From: Streptacidiphilus pinicola
GTDB lineage: Bacteria; Actinomycetota; Actinomycetes; Streptomycetales; Streptomycetaceae
Direction of reading: 5' to 3'
Length of the DNA stretch: 40,002 bases
NCBI RefSeq assembly: GCF_003258295.1
Contig: NZ_QKYN01000001.1
Location: 549 to 40,550, forward strand
Shown: positions 1 through 8,222 of the stretch, piece after piece
How the letters are laid out: each line of letters begins with the position of its first letter
Position numbering within the stretch: position 1 is the first letter of the stretch
The notes under the pieces: generated by a model
Seen by the model: only the letters and a program-made list of their open reading frames with translations
Told to the model about the DNA's origin: nothing
The model's database searches: none
Program-made: the position numbers and the translations under genes

Positions 1-468
1 CCGGACGCCGCGCTGCGCCGCCTCGCGGGCCCGCGCGGCCTCGGCGTCGCGCAGCGCCTGCTCCGCGGCCATCCGGGCGCGGTCGCGCAGCAGCTGGGCG
101 TGCGTGGCCTCGGCGTGGGCGAGCTGGCTGCGCTGCGCGAGGACGCGCCGCTCCAGTCGCTTGACCTGCTCCTCGGCGACCTCGGCCTGGTACTCGAGCT
201 CGGCGATCCGTTCCTCGTGCCGGGCCTCGTCACGGGCCCGCGCCGACTTCTCGGTCTCGAGGTCGACCTGGGCGACGGTCTCCCGCTGACGCAGCAGCAC
301 CGCGGCCGCGCAGGCGCCGACGGAGACGGCCGTGACCAGGATGCGCAACACGTCGGTCCTGCTGGTCAGCAGGGCTGCCGCGAGAGCGGCGAGCGCCAGG
401 ACCGTACAGGCGATCGACGGGAGCGCCCGGCCCAGGCGCGAGGCTTGACGGTGGCGACCACGAGGCAT
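1..468 (-). CDS. Two-TM coiled-coil protein, C-terminus cut by window edge
   Basis: The reading frame opens at an ATG (468-466, minus strand) and runs without a stop to base 1, so 156 residues are visible and the C-terminus is missing. A basic N-terminus (MPRGRHRQASR) is followed by two hydrophobic stretches at about residues 16-35 and 40-59. From about residue 61 onward the chain is charged and alanine-rich with heptad-like spacing (many E, R, Q and A), typical of a long coiled coil. This looks like a membrane-anchored cytoplasmic coiled-coil protein. Proteins of this build are common next to the folate/DUF3180 region in Streptomyces, but I recognise no functional domain and assign no role. 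The start is chosen because the two membrane segments follow it directly. Confidence 0.7.
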   Translation of the reverse strand, partial: MPRGRHRQASRLGRALPSIACTVLALAALAAALLTSRTDVLRILVTAVSVGACAAAVLLRQRETVAQVDLETEKSARARDEARHEERIAELEYQAEVAEEQVKRLERRVLAQRSQLAHAEATHAQLLRDRARMAAEQALRDAEAARAREAAQRGVR

Positions 469-574
469 GGCCAGAAATCTAGCGTGATCGTCCGACTTAT
501 GTCAGGCGCAGGGCCAAACACACTCTTGACAGATCACCGAACCGACGGAACACGGTCAACTCTCGAGGTCCGCT

Positions 575-1066
575 CTAGCGCCGCTGCACGAGGTGGTCGC
601 GGTCCTCGTCCTCGTCGTCGGGGAGTCGGCAGACGCTCTGCAGCCAGAGGCCGGCGGCCATCACCGCGATGCCCGCGATCACCGCGAACAGCGCCGTCAG
701 GGACTGGCCGCGGCGGCTCGCGGTGGCGTCCGAGAGGGTGAGCAGGAAGACGCCCATGCCGCCGTAGACGCCGGTGACCAGCGCCGCGACCAGGGCGCTG
801 GCCTGGCCCAGCACCAGCGCGCGGGCGGCGAAGAGCGGGTCGACGCCCTTGGCCCCGGCCTGACGCTCGCGTTGGGCGCGCAGCCGGCCGCGCAGGGTGA
901 TCGCCGCCGAGGCCAGCACCACGGCGATGACGGCGAGCACGATCGGCGCCGCGGCGGGCACCCCGGGCAGGGATCCGACCGAGTTCCACAGCCGGGCGCC
1001 CGCCCAGGACAGCACCCCGGCGACGAGCGTGGTCACGGCCAGCACGAGCGGGCGAAGCGGCTTCAC
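575..1066 (-). CDS. DUF3180 family integral membrane protein
   Basis: This 163-residue protein has four predicted membrane segments (about residues 5-27, 38-60, 83-110 and 122-147) and a short acidic/basic C-terminal tail (DDEDEDRDH). Size, topology and its place just downstream of folK match the actinobacterial DUF3180 family, whose function is unknown. It starts at GTG, preceded by GGAGGG about six bases upstream. It lies 85 bases after folK on the same strand and is probably the last member or a read-through member of the folate operon. A role in pterin or folate metabolism is only guilt by association. Confidence 0.8.
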   Translation of the reverse strand: MKPLRPLVLAVTTLVAGVLSWAGARLWNSVGSLPGVPAAAPIVLAVIAVVLASAAITLRGRLRAQRERQAGAKGVDPLFAARALVLGQASALVAALVTGVYGGMGVFLLTLSDATASRRGQSLTALFAVIAGIAVMAAGLWLQSVCRLPDDEDEDRDHLVQRR

Positions 1067-1151
1067 AGCAGTCCCTCCAACAGGATCTGCTCCACCGTAC
1101 CCGGGCGGGGAGGGTGACCGGGTGTCAGCGCCGCACCCACCCGGGCGGAGG

Positions 1152-1748
1152 TCAGCGCGGCAGGTGCAGCGTGAGGTCGCCGCGGCGGCGGACGCCCTCC
1201 TCGCCGACGGTGGCCAGCAGCTCGTCGACCTTGCCGTGGCCCGGCAGCTCGGCGTCCGGGTCCGCGTCGTGCCAGGGCACGAGCACGAAGCCGCGCTCGT
1301 GGGCGCGCGGGTGCGGCAGCACCAGCTCGGGGACGTCCTGCTCGACGCCCTCGTAGGAGACGATGTCGACGTCCAGGGTGCGCGGGCCCCAGTGGACCTC
1401 GCGGACGCGGCCGAAGGCGTCCTCGATCGCGTTGGCGCGCTCCAGCAGGGACTGCGGCGGCAGGGTGGTCTTCACCAGCAGCACGGCGTTGAGGTAGGCG
1501 GGCTGCCCCTCGGGGCCGCCGACGCCGTCGGTCTCGAAGACCGCGGAGACGGCCTTGACCCGGACGCCGGGGGTGTCCTCCAGCGCGTCGACCGCGCCCT
1601 GGAGCGTCTCCAGGCGGTTGCCGAGGTTGCTGCCGAGGGCGATCACCGCACGGCGCGGGTTGTGCAGGGTGGTGTCGGCCGAGTCCACGGTCTCCTTGAT
1701 CTGGGACGGGACCGGCGTGGCGGTGGGATCGGGAGACATGGGGCTCAT
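1152..1748 (-). CDS. folK: 2-amino-4-hydroxy-6-hydroxymethyldihydropteridine pyrophosphokinase
   Basis: FolK transfers pyrophosphate from ATP to 6-hydroxymethyl-7,8-dihydropterin, making the substrate of FolP. The 198-residue protein shows the family opening AVIALGSNLGNR, the VFETDG segment, the central FGRVREVHWGPRTLDVDI block carrying the Mg/ATP-binding R-x-x-D-x-D pattern, and LVLPHPRAHERGFVLVP. An extra N-terminal segment of about 30 polar residues precedes the domain. The ATG at 1748 overlaps the folB stop as ATGA, which indicates translational coupling. A second ATG three codons later (1739) is an alternative start. Confidence 0.95.
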   Translation of the reverse strand: MSPMSPDPTATPVPSQIKETVDSADTTLHNPRRAVIALGSNLGNRLETLQGAVDALEDTPGVRVKAVSAVFETDGVGGPEGQPAYLNAVLLVKTTLPPQSLLERANAIEDAFGRVREVHWGPRTLDVDIVSYEGVEQDVPELVLPHPRAHERGFVLVPWHDADPDAELPGHGKVDELLATVGEEGVRRRGDLTLHLPR

Positions 1749-2107
1749 CCGCGACTCCGAACGATAGTGATGGTGACGTCGTCGAACGGGACGGTGATCG
1801 GCGCGTCCGGCTTGTGCAGGGTGACCTCCACCTCCCGCACGGCGACGTGGGTCAGGCACTGGTCGGCGATGCGCTGCGCGAGCGTCTCGATCAGATCGAC
1901 CGGGTCGCCGGTGACGATGCCCACGACCTCCTCCGCGATCACACCGTAGTGCGCCGTCGCCTCCAGGTCGTCTCCGGAGGCGGCAGGGCGGGTGTCGAGC
2001 CCGAGCACCACGTCGACCACGAACGTCTGGCCGAGCTCACGCTCGCGTGGGAAGACGCCGTGGTGTCCGCGGGCACGCAGGCCCTTGATCGCGATTCGGT
2101 CGAGCAT
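1745..2107 (-). CDS. folB: Dihydroneopterin aldolase
   Basis: FolB cleaves 7,8-dihydroneopterin to 6-hydroxymethyl-7,8-dihydropterin and glycolaldehyde. The 120-residue product has the usual length and motifs: MLDRIAIKGLRARGHHGVF at the start, the HYGVIAEEVV segment, DLIETLAQRIAD, and VTLHKPDAPI near the end. The start at 2107 is preceded by AGGGAG about eight to ten bases upstream, whereas upstream in-frame ATGs would add a non-homologous arginine-rich leader. It is translationally coupled to folK through a 4-base overlap. A 189-base gap containing a 17-bp inverted repeat separates it from the NTF2-like gene, so folB-folK may have their own promoter. Confidence 0.95.
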   Translation of the reverse strand: MLDRIAIKGLRARGHHGVFPRERELGQTFVVDVVLGLDTRPAASGDDLEATAHYGVIAEEVVGIVTGDPVDLIETLAQRIADQCLTHVAVREVEVTLHKPDAPITVPFDDVTITIVRSRG

Positions 2108-2147
2108 GTTGCGAACACTCCCTGAGGTCCGGCTCTCCAACTGCGTA

Positions 2148-2164
2148 CCGGTACGGCGTACCGG
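2148..2164. repeat. 17-bp inverted repeat upstream of folB
   Basis: CCGGTAC and GTACCGG flank a GGC spacer and pair perfectly. The site overlaps a second palindrome, GTACCGGTAC, at 2145-2154. It lies about 40 bases upstream of the folB start, in the 189-base gap after the NTF2-like gene. It could be an operator or a small RNA hairpin; I do not recognise the binding protein. Confidence 0.55.
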
Positions 2165-2296
2165 GGCGGACGCACGCGGGAGCGGCGCAGGCATCATCGC
2201 CTACCAGCACCAAGCTACCTTGCAATACCGACAATCCCGCACGGCACCCATGTGATTCCCAGGCTCGCGGGCCTTCACTGGATGTACCCCAAAAGA

Positions 2297-2770
2297 TCAC
2301 CCTTCCTCGTCGTCGTCCCCTCCGGTCAGCACCGGCGAGCCGTGGTGGGACCAGAGCCGCCAGCCCTCGTCCGTACGCCGGAACAGGTTCGTGGCGACCA
2401 CCTTCCCGCCGACGAGGGGGCCGAGTTCCCCCTCCTCCTCGGCCTCGCCGCCGGACAGGATGTTCTCGGTGCAGGTGACCAGTGCCACATCGCCCAGCAC
2501 CTCGACCTCGACGTCGGTGAGGAAGAACTGGATGTAGTCGGTGTGGGCCATGATCAGCGCGTAGGAGCGCAGCACCGAGGCCCGGCCGCGCAGCACCGGC
2601 CAGCCCGGGTGCACGCAGACGGCCCCGTGGACGTCGTCGGCGTCGGCGCCGGAGACCCAGACGTCCGTCAGGGCGTCCAGGTCGCCGGCCTCCAGGGCGG
2701 CGTAGAGGGCGTCGTTGGCCGCCAGGACCGCGTCGACCTCGGCCTCGCTCCCGCGCGGGACGCCCGTCAC
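2297..2770 (-). CDS. NTF2-like/SnoaL-type protein of the folate operon
   Basis: This 157-residue protein has the cone-shaped NTF2/DUF4440 pattern: an N-terminal helix (EVDAVLAANDALYAALEAGD), a segment ending in VHPGWPVLRG, a helix-strand pair (SVLRSYALIMAHTDYIQF), then strands ending in GWRLWSHHGSP and an acidic tail. Members bind small molecules or act as accessory enzymes; the function here is unknown. GTG at 2770 overlaps the folP stop as GTGA, so it is translationally coupled to FolP and probably needed in proportion to it. Known actinobacterial folate clusters often carry this gene. One speculative role is the still unassigned dephosphorylation step of the pathway. Confidence 0.8.
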   Translation of the reverse strand: MTGVPRGSEAEVDAVLAANDALYAALEAGDLDALTDVWVSGADADDVHGAVCVHPGWPVLRGRASVLRSYALIMAHTDYIQFFLTDVEVEVLGDVALVTCTENILSGGEAEEEGELGPLVGGKVVATNLFRRTDEGWRLWSHHGSPVLTGGDDDEEG

Positions 2771-3642
2771 CGCGCCTCCTGCCGGGTGCGAGCGGCCCGC
2801 AGGGCCGCCTCGACGCGGACCGCGTCCGCGGTGGCCCCGACCTCGTGCACCCGCACCGCCCAGGCCCCGGCGGCCGCGGCCAGCGCGGAGACCGCGGCGG
2901 TCGCGGCGTCGCGCTCGCGGGCCGGACGCAGCTCGCCGGTGGCCTCGTCGGCCAGCAGCGTGCCCAGAAAGCGCTTGCGGGAGGCGGCGACCAGCAGCGG
3001 GTGCCCGAGCCGGCTCCACGCCTCCAGCCGGGCCAGCAGCGCCCAGTCGTCCTCGCGGGTCTTGGCGAAGCCGAGGCCCGGGTCGACGATCAGTTGCTCG
3101 GGCCGGACCCCGGCCCCGATCACGGCCTCGGCCTGCGCCTCGACCTCGGCCACGACCTCGCGGACCGCGTCCTGGTAGCGGGCCAGCGCTTCCATCTCCG
3201 TCGACTGGCCGCGCCAGTGCATCACCACAAAGGGGACACCCGTCTCGGCCGCGACCTTGACCATGTTCGCGTCGGCGCGCCCGCCGCTGACGTCGTTGAT
3301 CACCTTCGCTCCGGCGGCGACGGACGCCTCCGCGACCACGGCGCGCATGGTGTCCACGCTGACGGTCACCCCGGCGGAGACCAGCCCGGTGATCACCGGG
3401 ATGACCCGCCGGAGCTCCTCCTCCTCGGTGACCCGCTGCGCGCCCGGGCGGGTGGACTCCCCGCCGACGTCCACGAGGTCCGCGCCCTGGCGGACCAGAT
3501 CGACGCCATGGGCGATCGCCTTCTCCGGATCGAGCCAGAGGCCCCCGTCGGAGAAGGAGTCGGGAGTGACGTTGACGATGCCCATGACCCCGCATCGGCC
3601 CCAGTCGGCCAGTCCGGGCAGGTGTCGGTGCGGTGTTTCCAT
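2767..3642 (-). CDS. folP: Dihydropteroate synthase
   Basis: FolP condenses 6-hydroxymethyl-dihydropterin pyrophosphate with p-aminobenzoate to give dihydropteroate; it is the sulfonamide target. The 291-residue protein has all pterin- and phosphate-binding signatures: GIVNVTPDSFSDGG (21-34), GGESTRPGA (60-68), VSVDTMR (94-100), KVINDVSGG (113-121), IVDPGLGFAKT (185-195), and ASRKRFLG (220-227) with the conserved lysine-arginine pair. ADEATGELRP and the ERDAATAA segment follow as expected for the TIM barrel. It overlaps the downstream NTF2-like gene by four bases. Nothing suggests truncation. Confidence 0.96.
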   Translation of the reverse strand: METPHRHLPGLADWGRCGVMGIVNVTPDSFSDGGLWLDPEKAIAHGVDLVRQGADLVDVGGESTRPGAQRVTEEEELRRVIPVITGLVSAGVTVSVDTMRAVVAEASVAAGAKVINDVSGGRADANMVKVAAETGVPFVVMHWRGQSTEMEALARYQDAVREVVAEVEAQAEAVIGAGVRPEQLIVDPGLGFAKTREDDWALLARLEAWSRLGHPLLVAASRKRFLGTLLADEATGELRPARERDAATAAVSALAAAAGAWAVRVHEVGATADAVRVEAALRAARTRQEAR

Positions 3643-3665
3643 GCCCTGATTATCTCGCCGGGCGA

Positions 3666-5474
3666 CTACCGGGGTGCGGGGACCGTGATCGCGGCGTTCG
3701 GCTCCGGCTGCTCCTTCTGGAATCGGCGCAGGAACTTGGGGAGTTCCATGACCAGGAAGGCCTCCGCCTGGAGTGCGGCGATGCCGATGCGCGGCAGGTC
3801 GCCGGTGCCCGGGTAGACCAGGAAGCGGGGCTCCCAGATCGGGCGGAACTTGGCGTTGAACTTGTACAGCGACTCGATCTGGAACCAGCGCGACAGGAAG
3901 ACCAGCAGCCCGCGCCAGGCCCGCAGCACCGGACCGGCGCCGATCCGCTCGCCGCGCGCCAGCGCGCTGCGGAACATCGCGAAGTTCAGCGACACGCGGC
4001 TGACGCCCAGTTCGGGGCAGACCTGCAGCGCCTTGACGATCAGCAGCTCGTTCAGGCCGGGGTCGGCGTCGCGGTCACGGCGCATCAGCTCCAGCGAGAT
4101 GCCGTCCTTGCCCCAGGGCACGAAGTGCAGCACCGCGCGGATGTCCGAGGTGCCCTCGGGGGCGCCCTCGATGGCCTTGTGGGCGGTGACGACCACACAG
4201 CCCTCGTCGCGGATGTCGCCGAAGCGGCCCAGCGCCATGGAGAAGCCGCGCTCGGTCTCGGTGCCGCGCCAGGCGTCGGCGGCGTGGCGGATCGCGTCGC
4301 GCTCGCGCGCGTCCAGGGCCTCGACGCGGCGGACCCGGCACTCGTAGCCGGCCCGCTCGATGCGCTTGACCATCTGCCGGACGTTGCGCATCGGGCGGCC
4401 CTCGAGGGTGAAGTCCTCGACCTCGACGATGGCCTCGTCGCCGATCTCCAGCGCGTCCAGGCCGGCCTCGCGGGTCCAGACCTCGCCGCCCTGCTCGCTG
4501 CAGCCCATGACGGCCGGGACCCAGGCGTGCTTGTGGGCCTCCTCCATGAAGACCTTGATCGCGCCGGGCCAGGCCTCGACGTCGCCGATCGGGTCACCGG
4601 AGGCGAGCATCACACCGGAGACGACGCGGTAGGCGATGGCCGCCTTGCCGGTCGGCGAGAACAGCACGCTCTTGTCGCGGCGCAGCGCGAAGTAGCCGAG
4701 TGAGTCACGGGCGCCGTGCTTGACCAGCAGCTCGCGGACCCGCTGCTCCTCGGAGGCGTCCAGCACCGCGAAGGGCTTGGACGGGCGCAGCGCCAGCCAG
4801 ATGGTGCTGACCGCGCTGAAGAAGCCGAGGCCGGCCAGCGAGTAGTAGACCAGGTCGCCGGTGCGGTCACCGGTGTAGTGGATCGGTCCGCCGATGCCCA
4901 CCAGGCCCCAGAAGACCTCCCAGAACCGCTCACGCAGCGAGGGGTCGCCGACGGTGGTCTTGGCGTGGGCGCTCACGATGATCATGCCGAGGCCGAAGCT
5001 CAGCGCCAGCATCACCACGGCGTTGGCCACCGCGCGCCAGCGGGTGCGCGGGTCGGACAGGGCGTAGAACTCGCGGTGGTTGAGCAGCAGCACCACCCAG
5101 ACCACAAGGGTGATCACCGCGGTGCCGGTGTGGTGCCAGCGCAGCAGCTCCATCACGAAACCGAACGGCAGCAGCACCGCGACCGCCCGGAACGCGCGCG
5201 CCTTCCGGCGCCGCAGGGCGTGCGCCAGCATGATCAGCACGATGCCGATGACGAGCGACAGGGCGGTGGCGACGGTGGTGACGGTGCCCGGCAGCAGCGT
5301 CGCGATCTTGTGCACCCGGCTCTCGCGGATGTGCGGGGCGACGCCGGCGATGATGTCGAAGAGGCCGATCAGCGCTGTGGCGTATCCCACAGCCCGCGGC
5401 ACCCATGGCCGGGAAACCTTGGGAATCGGCAGGCCCTTACGGGTCGGTCGCTCGGTGGCCACGGGTTCACTCAT
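3666..5474 (-). CDS. MprF-like membrane protein with DUF2156 (phosphatidylglycerol lysyltransferase-type) domain
   Basis: The 602-residue protein has an N-terminal half with about six to seven membrane segments (roughly residues 28-230) and a soluble C-terminal half resembling the DUF2156/GNAT-like aminoacyl-transfer domain of MprF and LysX. Visible landmarks are SPTGKAAIAYRVVSGVMLASGDPIGD, the RNVRQMVKRIERAGYECRVRR segment, and LNFAMFRSALARGE with the C-terminal LYKFNAKFRPIWEPRF. Family members move amino acids from aminoacyl-tRNA to phosphatidylglycerol, lowering surface charge. No lysyl-tRNA synthetase domain is present, so it is MprF-like rather than full LysX. The ATG at 5474 is preferred because the upstream in-frame extension is not family-like, but its ribosome-binding site is weak. 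It lies upstream of folP on the same strand with a 23-base gap. Confidence 0.85.
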   Translation of the reverse strand: MSEPVATERPTRKGLPIPKVSRPWVPRAVGYATALIGLFDIIAGVAPHIRESRVHKIATLLPGTVTTVATALSLVIGIVLIMLAHALRRRKARAFRAVAVLLPFGFVMELLRWHHTGTAVITLVVWVVLLLNHREFYALSDPRTRWRAVANAVVMLALSFGLGMIIVSAHAKTTVGDPSLRERFWEVFWGLVGIGGPIHYTGDRTGDLVYYSLAGLGFFSAVSTIWLALRPSKPFAVLDASEEQRVRELLVKHGARDSLGYFALRRDKSVLFSPTGKAAIAYRVVSGVMLASGDPIGDVEAWPGAIKVFMEEAHKHAWVPAVMGCSEQGGEVWTREAGLDALEIGDEAIVEVEDFTLEGRPMRNVRQMVKRIERAGYECRVRRVEALDARERDAIRHAADAWRGTETERGFSMALGRFGDIRDEGCVVVTAHKAIEGAPEGTSDIRAVLHFVPWGKDGISLELMRRDRDADPGLNELLIVKALQVCPELGVSRVSLNFAMFRSALARGERIGAGPVLRAWRGLLVFLSRWFQIESLYKFNAKFRPIWEPRFLVYPGTGDLPRIGIAALQAEAFLVMELPKFLRRFQKEQPEPNAAITVPAPR

Positions 5475-5696
5475 GGGAGCACAGCGTAGACGCACGGGTA
5501 AGGACTTCGTTGCACCCCTGGGGCTACAGGTATTGACCAGGAATGAATAGATCACACATACGACTGTTGATGCTGCTTCTCAGCCAACGCTCAGGCATGC
5601 TGGTACGTCGGACCCGGGCCACCACCCTCGGGACCGCTCGCCCCGGCACCCCGGGCGCGGGACGCAGGACCCAGGGATGAAGGCCAGGCACGGGGA

Positions 5697-6857
5697 ATGG
5701 GACTCACCAGCAAGAAACTGGAGCTGCTCGTCGCACTGCTGGCGGTCGCCAGCTTCATCGGGACGGTCTACCTCTGGCCGCGGCTCAGCGGCCGCAACTG
5801 GAAGGCCGTGTCCGGACGGGTCGGCACGCTGCTGGCGAGTCAGCTCCTCAGCCTGATGGCGCTGGCGCTGGTCGCCAACAACTGGGGCGGCTTCTACAGC
5901 TCCTTCAGCGACCTCTTCGGCACCGACCAGGGCCCGACTCCGAGCATCGTCGACCACAGCAAGCCCGCCTCCGACGGCAAGGGCGCCGGCAGCGTCCAGA
6001 TCCAGAACAGCAAGCCGGTGGCGCTGCAGCTGGGCGGCGCCGCGGCGGGCGCGAGCGGCGGCACCGTCGAGCAGGTCACCATCAACGGCGGCTCGACCCG
6101 GCTGTCCGAGGACGGCTACGTCTACCTGCCGGCCGCGTACAAGGACCCGGCGTACAAGAACAAGAAGTTCCCGGTGGTGGTGGTCTTCACCGGGTACCCG
6201 GGCACCCCGGAGAACCTGATCTCCCGGATGAAGTACCCGACGATCGCCGCCCAATCGATCTACCAGAAGAAGATGCCGCCCACGGTCATGGTGCTGCTGC
6301 GCCCCTCCGTGGCGATGCCGCGCGACAACGAGTGCCAGGACATACCCGGCGGCCCGCAGGCGCAGACCTTCTTCTCCCGCGACCTGCCCAGCGCCATGGC
6401 GAGCGCGTACAACGTCTCGACCGACGGCAAGGCCTGGGGCGTGATCGGCGACTCCACCGGCGGCTACTGCGCCCTCTCGCTGGCCATGCGCGAGCCGAAC
6501 TCGTTCAGCGCCGCGGCCTCCCTCTCCGGCTACTACAAGGCCGCCGAGGACTCCACCACCGGCGACCTCTTCGGCGGCAGCCAGGCCCTGCGCAACCAGG
6601 CCAACCTGCTGTGGCGCGCCCAGCACCTGCCGGCCGTGCCGGTCTCCCTGCTGGTCACCAGCAGCAAGACCGAGGCGGACTACAAGGCCACCGAGGCCTT
6701 CATCAAGGCGGTCTCGGCCAAGCCGCCGTACCAGATCTCCTCGCTCTACCTCACCAGCGGCGGCCACAACTTCAACACCTGGAACCAGGAGACGCCGCAG
6801 GCGCTCCCCTGGGTCGCGAGCAAGCTCTCCGTTCCGGGCAGCACCACGGGCGCCTGA
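5697..6857 (+). CDS. Membrane-anchored esterase-like alpha/beta hydrolase (first of a tandem pair)
   Basis: The 386-residue protein has two N-terminal membrane helices (about 9-28 and 41-61), then an extracytoplasmic linker and an esterase D/antigen 85-like alpha/beta hydrolase domain. The nucleophile elbow is GDSTGG with Ser253, and GGHNFNTW places the catalytic histidine at 357. YVYLPAAYKDP and VVFTGYPGTP are family-typical strand and oxyanion regions. Substrate is unknown; the fold fits cell-surface ester hydrolysis or acyl transfer. It is divergent from the MprF-like gene and 97 bases ahead of a clear paralogue with the same topology. The start ATG has GGGGA immediately before it and AGG motifs slightly upstream. 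Confidence 0.82.
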   Translation: MGLTSKKLELLVALLAVASFIGTVYLWPRLSGRNWKAVSGRVGTLLASQLLSLMALALVANNWGGFYSSFSDLFGTDQGPTPSIVDHSKPASDGKGAGSVQIQNSKPVALQLGGAAAGASGGTVEQVTINGGSTRLSEDGYVYLPAAYKDPAYKNKKFPVVVVFTGYPGTPENLISRMKYPTIAAQSIYQKKMPPTVMVLLRPSVAMPRDNECQDIPGGPQAQTFFSRDLPSAMASAYNVSTDGKAWGVIGDSTGGYCALSLAMREPNSFSAAASLSGYYKAAEDSTTGDLFGGSQALRNQANLLWRAQHLPAVPVSLLVTSSKTEADYKATEAFIKAVSAKPPYQISSLYLTSGGHNFNTWNQETPQALPWVASKLSVPGSTTGA

Positions 6858-6954
6858 CCAGATCTTGTTGGCCCAGCCCGCTGAACCGATCCCGTTGGCT
6901 CCCCTCCGTCGTTGAACACCGTGAAGGTGGAACGGCGGAACGGGGAGCAGACGG

Positions 6955-8094
6955 ATGGAGCTGACCAGCGGCGCGCTGCTCTGGACGGTTCTCGGACTCA
7001 CCGTGCTGGTCACAGCGGTGACGGTGTGGCAGTGGCCACGGCTGGCCCCCTCCGGCTGGGCCCGCGTGCTGGCCCGGCTGGGCGCCCTGCTGACCGCCCA
7101 GCTCGGGCTGGTCCTGGTCGCCGCCCTGCTGATCAACGGCTACGGCGACTTCTACCCCACCTGGGACGACCTGCTCGGCGCCGACCAGCAGGTCACCTTC
7201 GGCGCCCCCACCGGCCACGGCGGCGACGCGCTCCCCTCGGCGCACGGCTCGCGCCTGGTCCGCCCGGACGGCCCGGTGCCCGCGTTCCTCCCCGGCGCGC
7301 CGGCGAGCGTCGGCCAGGTCTCCACGGTGCGCCTGGTCGGCCCCGGCACCGGCCTGCGCCAGCAGGCCTACGTCTACCTGCCCCCGCAGTACTTCCAGCC
7401 GGCCTACGCGCGCACTCGTTTCCCGGTGCTGCTGATGCTGACCGGCTTCCCCGGCAGCATCCAGACCACGCTGGACCGGCTCAACCCGCCCCGGCAGGCG
7501 TCCCGGCTGATCACCGGCGGCCGGATGCAGCCCACCGTGCTGGTGCTGGTCTCCCAGAACGTGGCGCTGCCCCGGGACACCAACTGCGTCGACTCGGTCG
7601 GCGGGCCCCGCGTGGAGACGTACTTCACCCAGGAGGTCCCCGCGGCGCTGCGCAGCGCGTACCGCCTGCTGCGCGGCCCGGGAGCGTGGGCCGTGGAGGG
7701 CTACTCCGAGGGCGGCACCTGCGCGCTGGCGTTCGGTCTGCGCCACCCGTCGGTCTTCGGCGTCGTCGCGGACCTCGGCGGCGACTACGGCATCTACGAG
7801 AACCGCCAGACCGGCACGCTCTTCGGCCCGCCCGGACCGGACCGCGACCGCCTGCTCCAGCAGGCGGACTTCGGCTGGCGCCTGACCCACCTGCCGCCCC
7901 CGCCGATCCACGTCCTGGTCGGCACCGCGGTCAAGGACCGCGACTACGCGGCGACCGAGCGCTTCCTCTCCCAGGTCCACGCCCCGATGCGGGCCACCCC
8001 GATGCTGCTGCGCACGGGCGGCCACAACTTCGGCACCTGGGCGGCGGAGCAAGGCCCGATGCTGGAGTGGGTCAGCGGGGAACTCGCGCACTGA
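6955..8094 (+). CDS. Membrane-anchored esterase-like alpha/beta hydrolase (second of a tandem pair)
   Basis: The 379-residue paralogue of the preceding gene has membrane helices at about 8-27 and 41-60, then the hydrolase domain. The nucleophile elbow reads GYSEGG with Ser251, and GGHNFGTW gives His357, the same number as in the paralogue. AYVYLPPQYFQPAY, LMLTGFPGS and VALPRDTNCVDS align with the first copy, so the pair arose by tandem duplication. The elbow differs (S-E-G-G against S-T-G-G), which may alter specificity. GGGGAG seven bases upstream supports the ATG at 6955. Transcription ends in a large inverted repeat shared with the convergent folE gene. Confidence 0.82.
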   Translation: MELTSGALLWTVLGLTVLVTAVTVWQWPRLAPSGWARVLARLGALLTAQLGLVLVAALLINGYGDFYPTWDDLLGADQQVTFGAPTGHGGDALPSAHGSRLVRPDGPVPAFLPGAPASVGQVSTVRLVGPGTGLRQQAYVYLPPQYFQPAYARTRFPVLLMLTGFPGSIQTTLDRLNPPRQASRLITGGRMQPTVLVLVSQNVALPRDTNCVDSVGGPRVETYFTQEVPAALRSAYRLLRGPGAWAVEGYSEGGTCALAFGLRHPSVFGVVADLGGDYGIYENRQTGTLFGPPGPDRDRLLQQADFGWRLTHLPPPPIHVLVGTAVKDRDYAATERFLSQVHAPMRATPMLLRTGGHNFGTWAAEQGPMLEWVSGELAH

Positions 8095-8112
8095 GGGCCG
8101 TTGCACCATCCA

Positions 8113-8212
8113 GGGGCGCGAGGAACTGCGCGACAAGCCACTGACGAGCGAATGGTCCTCAACGCGCAGGGCCATCCGCACAGGGTGGTTCTCGCGCAGT
8201 TCCTCGCGCCCC
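8113..8212. repeat. Perfect 21-bp inverted repeat of a Streptomyces dispersed element; likely bidirectional terminator
   Basis: Left arm 8113-8133 begins GGGGCGCGAGGAACTGCG; right arm 8192-8212 is its exact reverse complement, separated by 58 bases. The arms match a short intergenic repeat that I recognise as frequent in Streptomyces genomes, usually just after stop codons. It sits between the convergent ends of the second esterase and folE, so it can fold in either transcript. The left copy extends upstream to 8101 (TTGCACCATCCA...). A related single copy lies at 32279-32310. Confidence 0.8.
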
Positions 8213-8222
8213 CAGCGGCGGC

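Noticed and set aside
526-531. TTGACA on the plus strand as a promoter -35 box
   Set aside because: No plus-strand gene follows; all genes up to 5474 are on the minus strand and no matching -10 box stands at 17 bases.
1745-2197. Longer folB start at 2197
   Set aside because: The added 30 residues are not family-like and run across the palindrome; the start at 2107 has a better ribosome-binding site.
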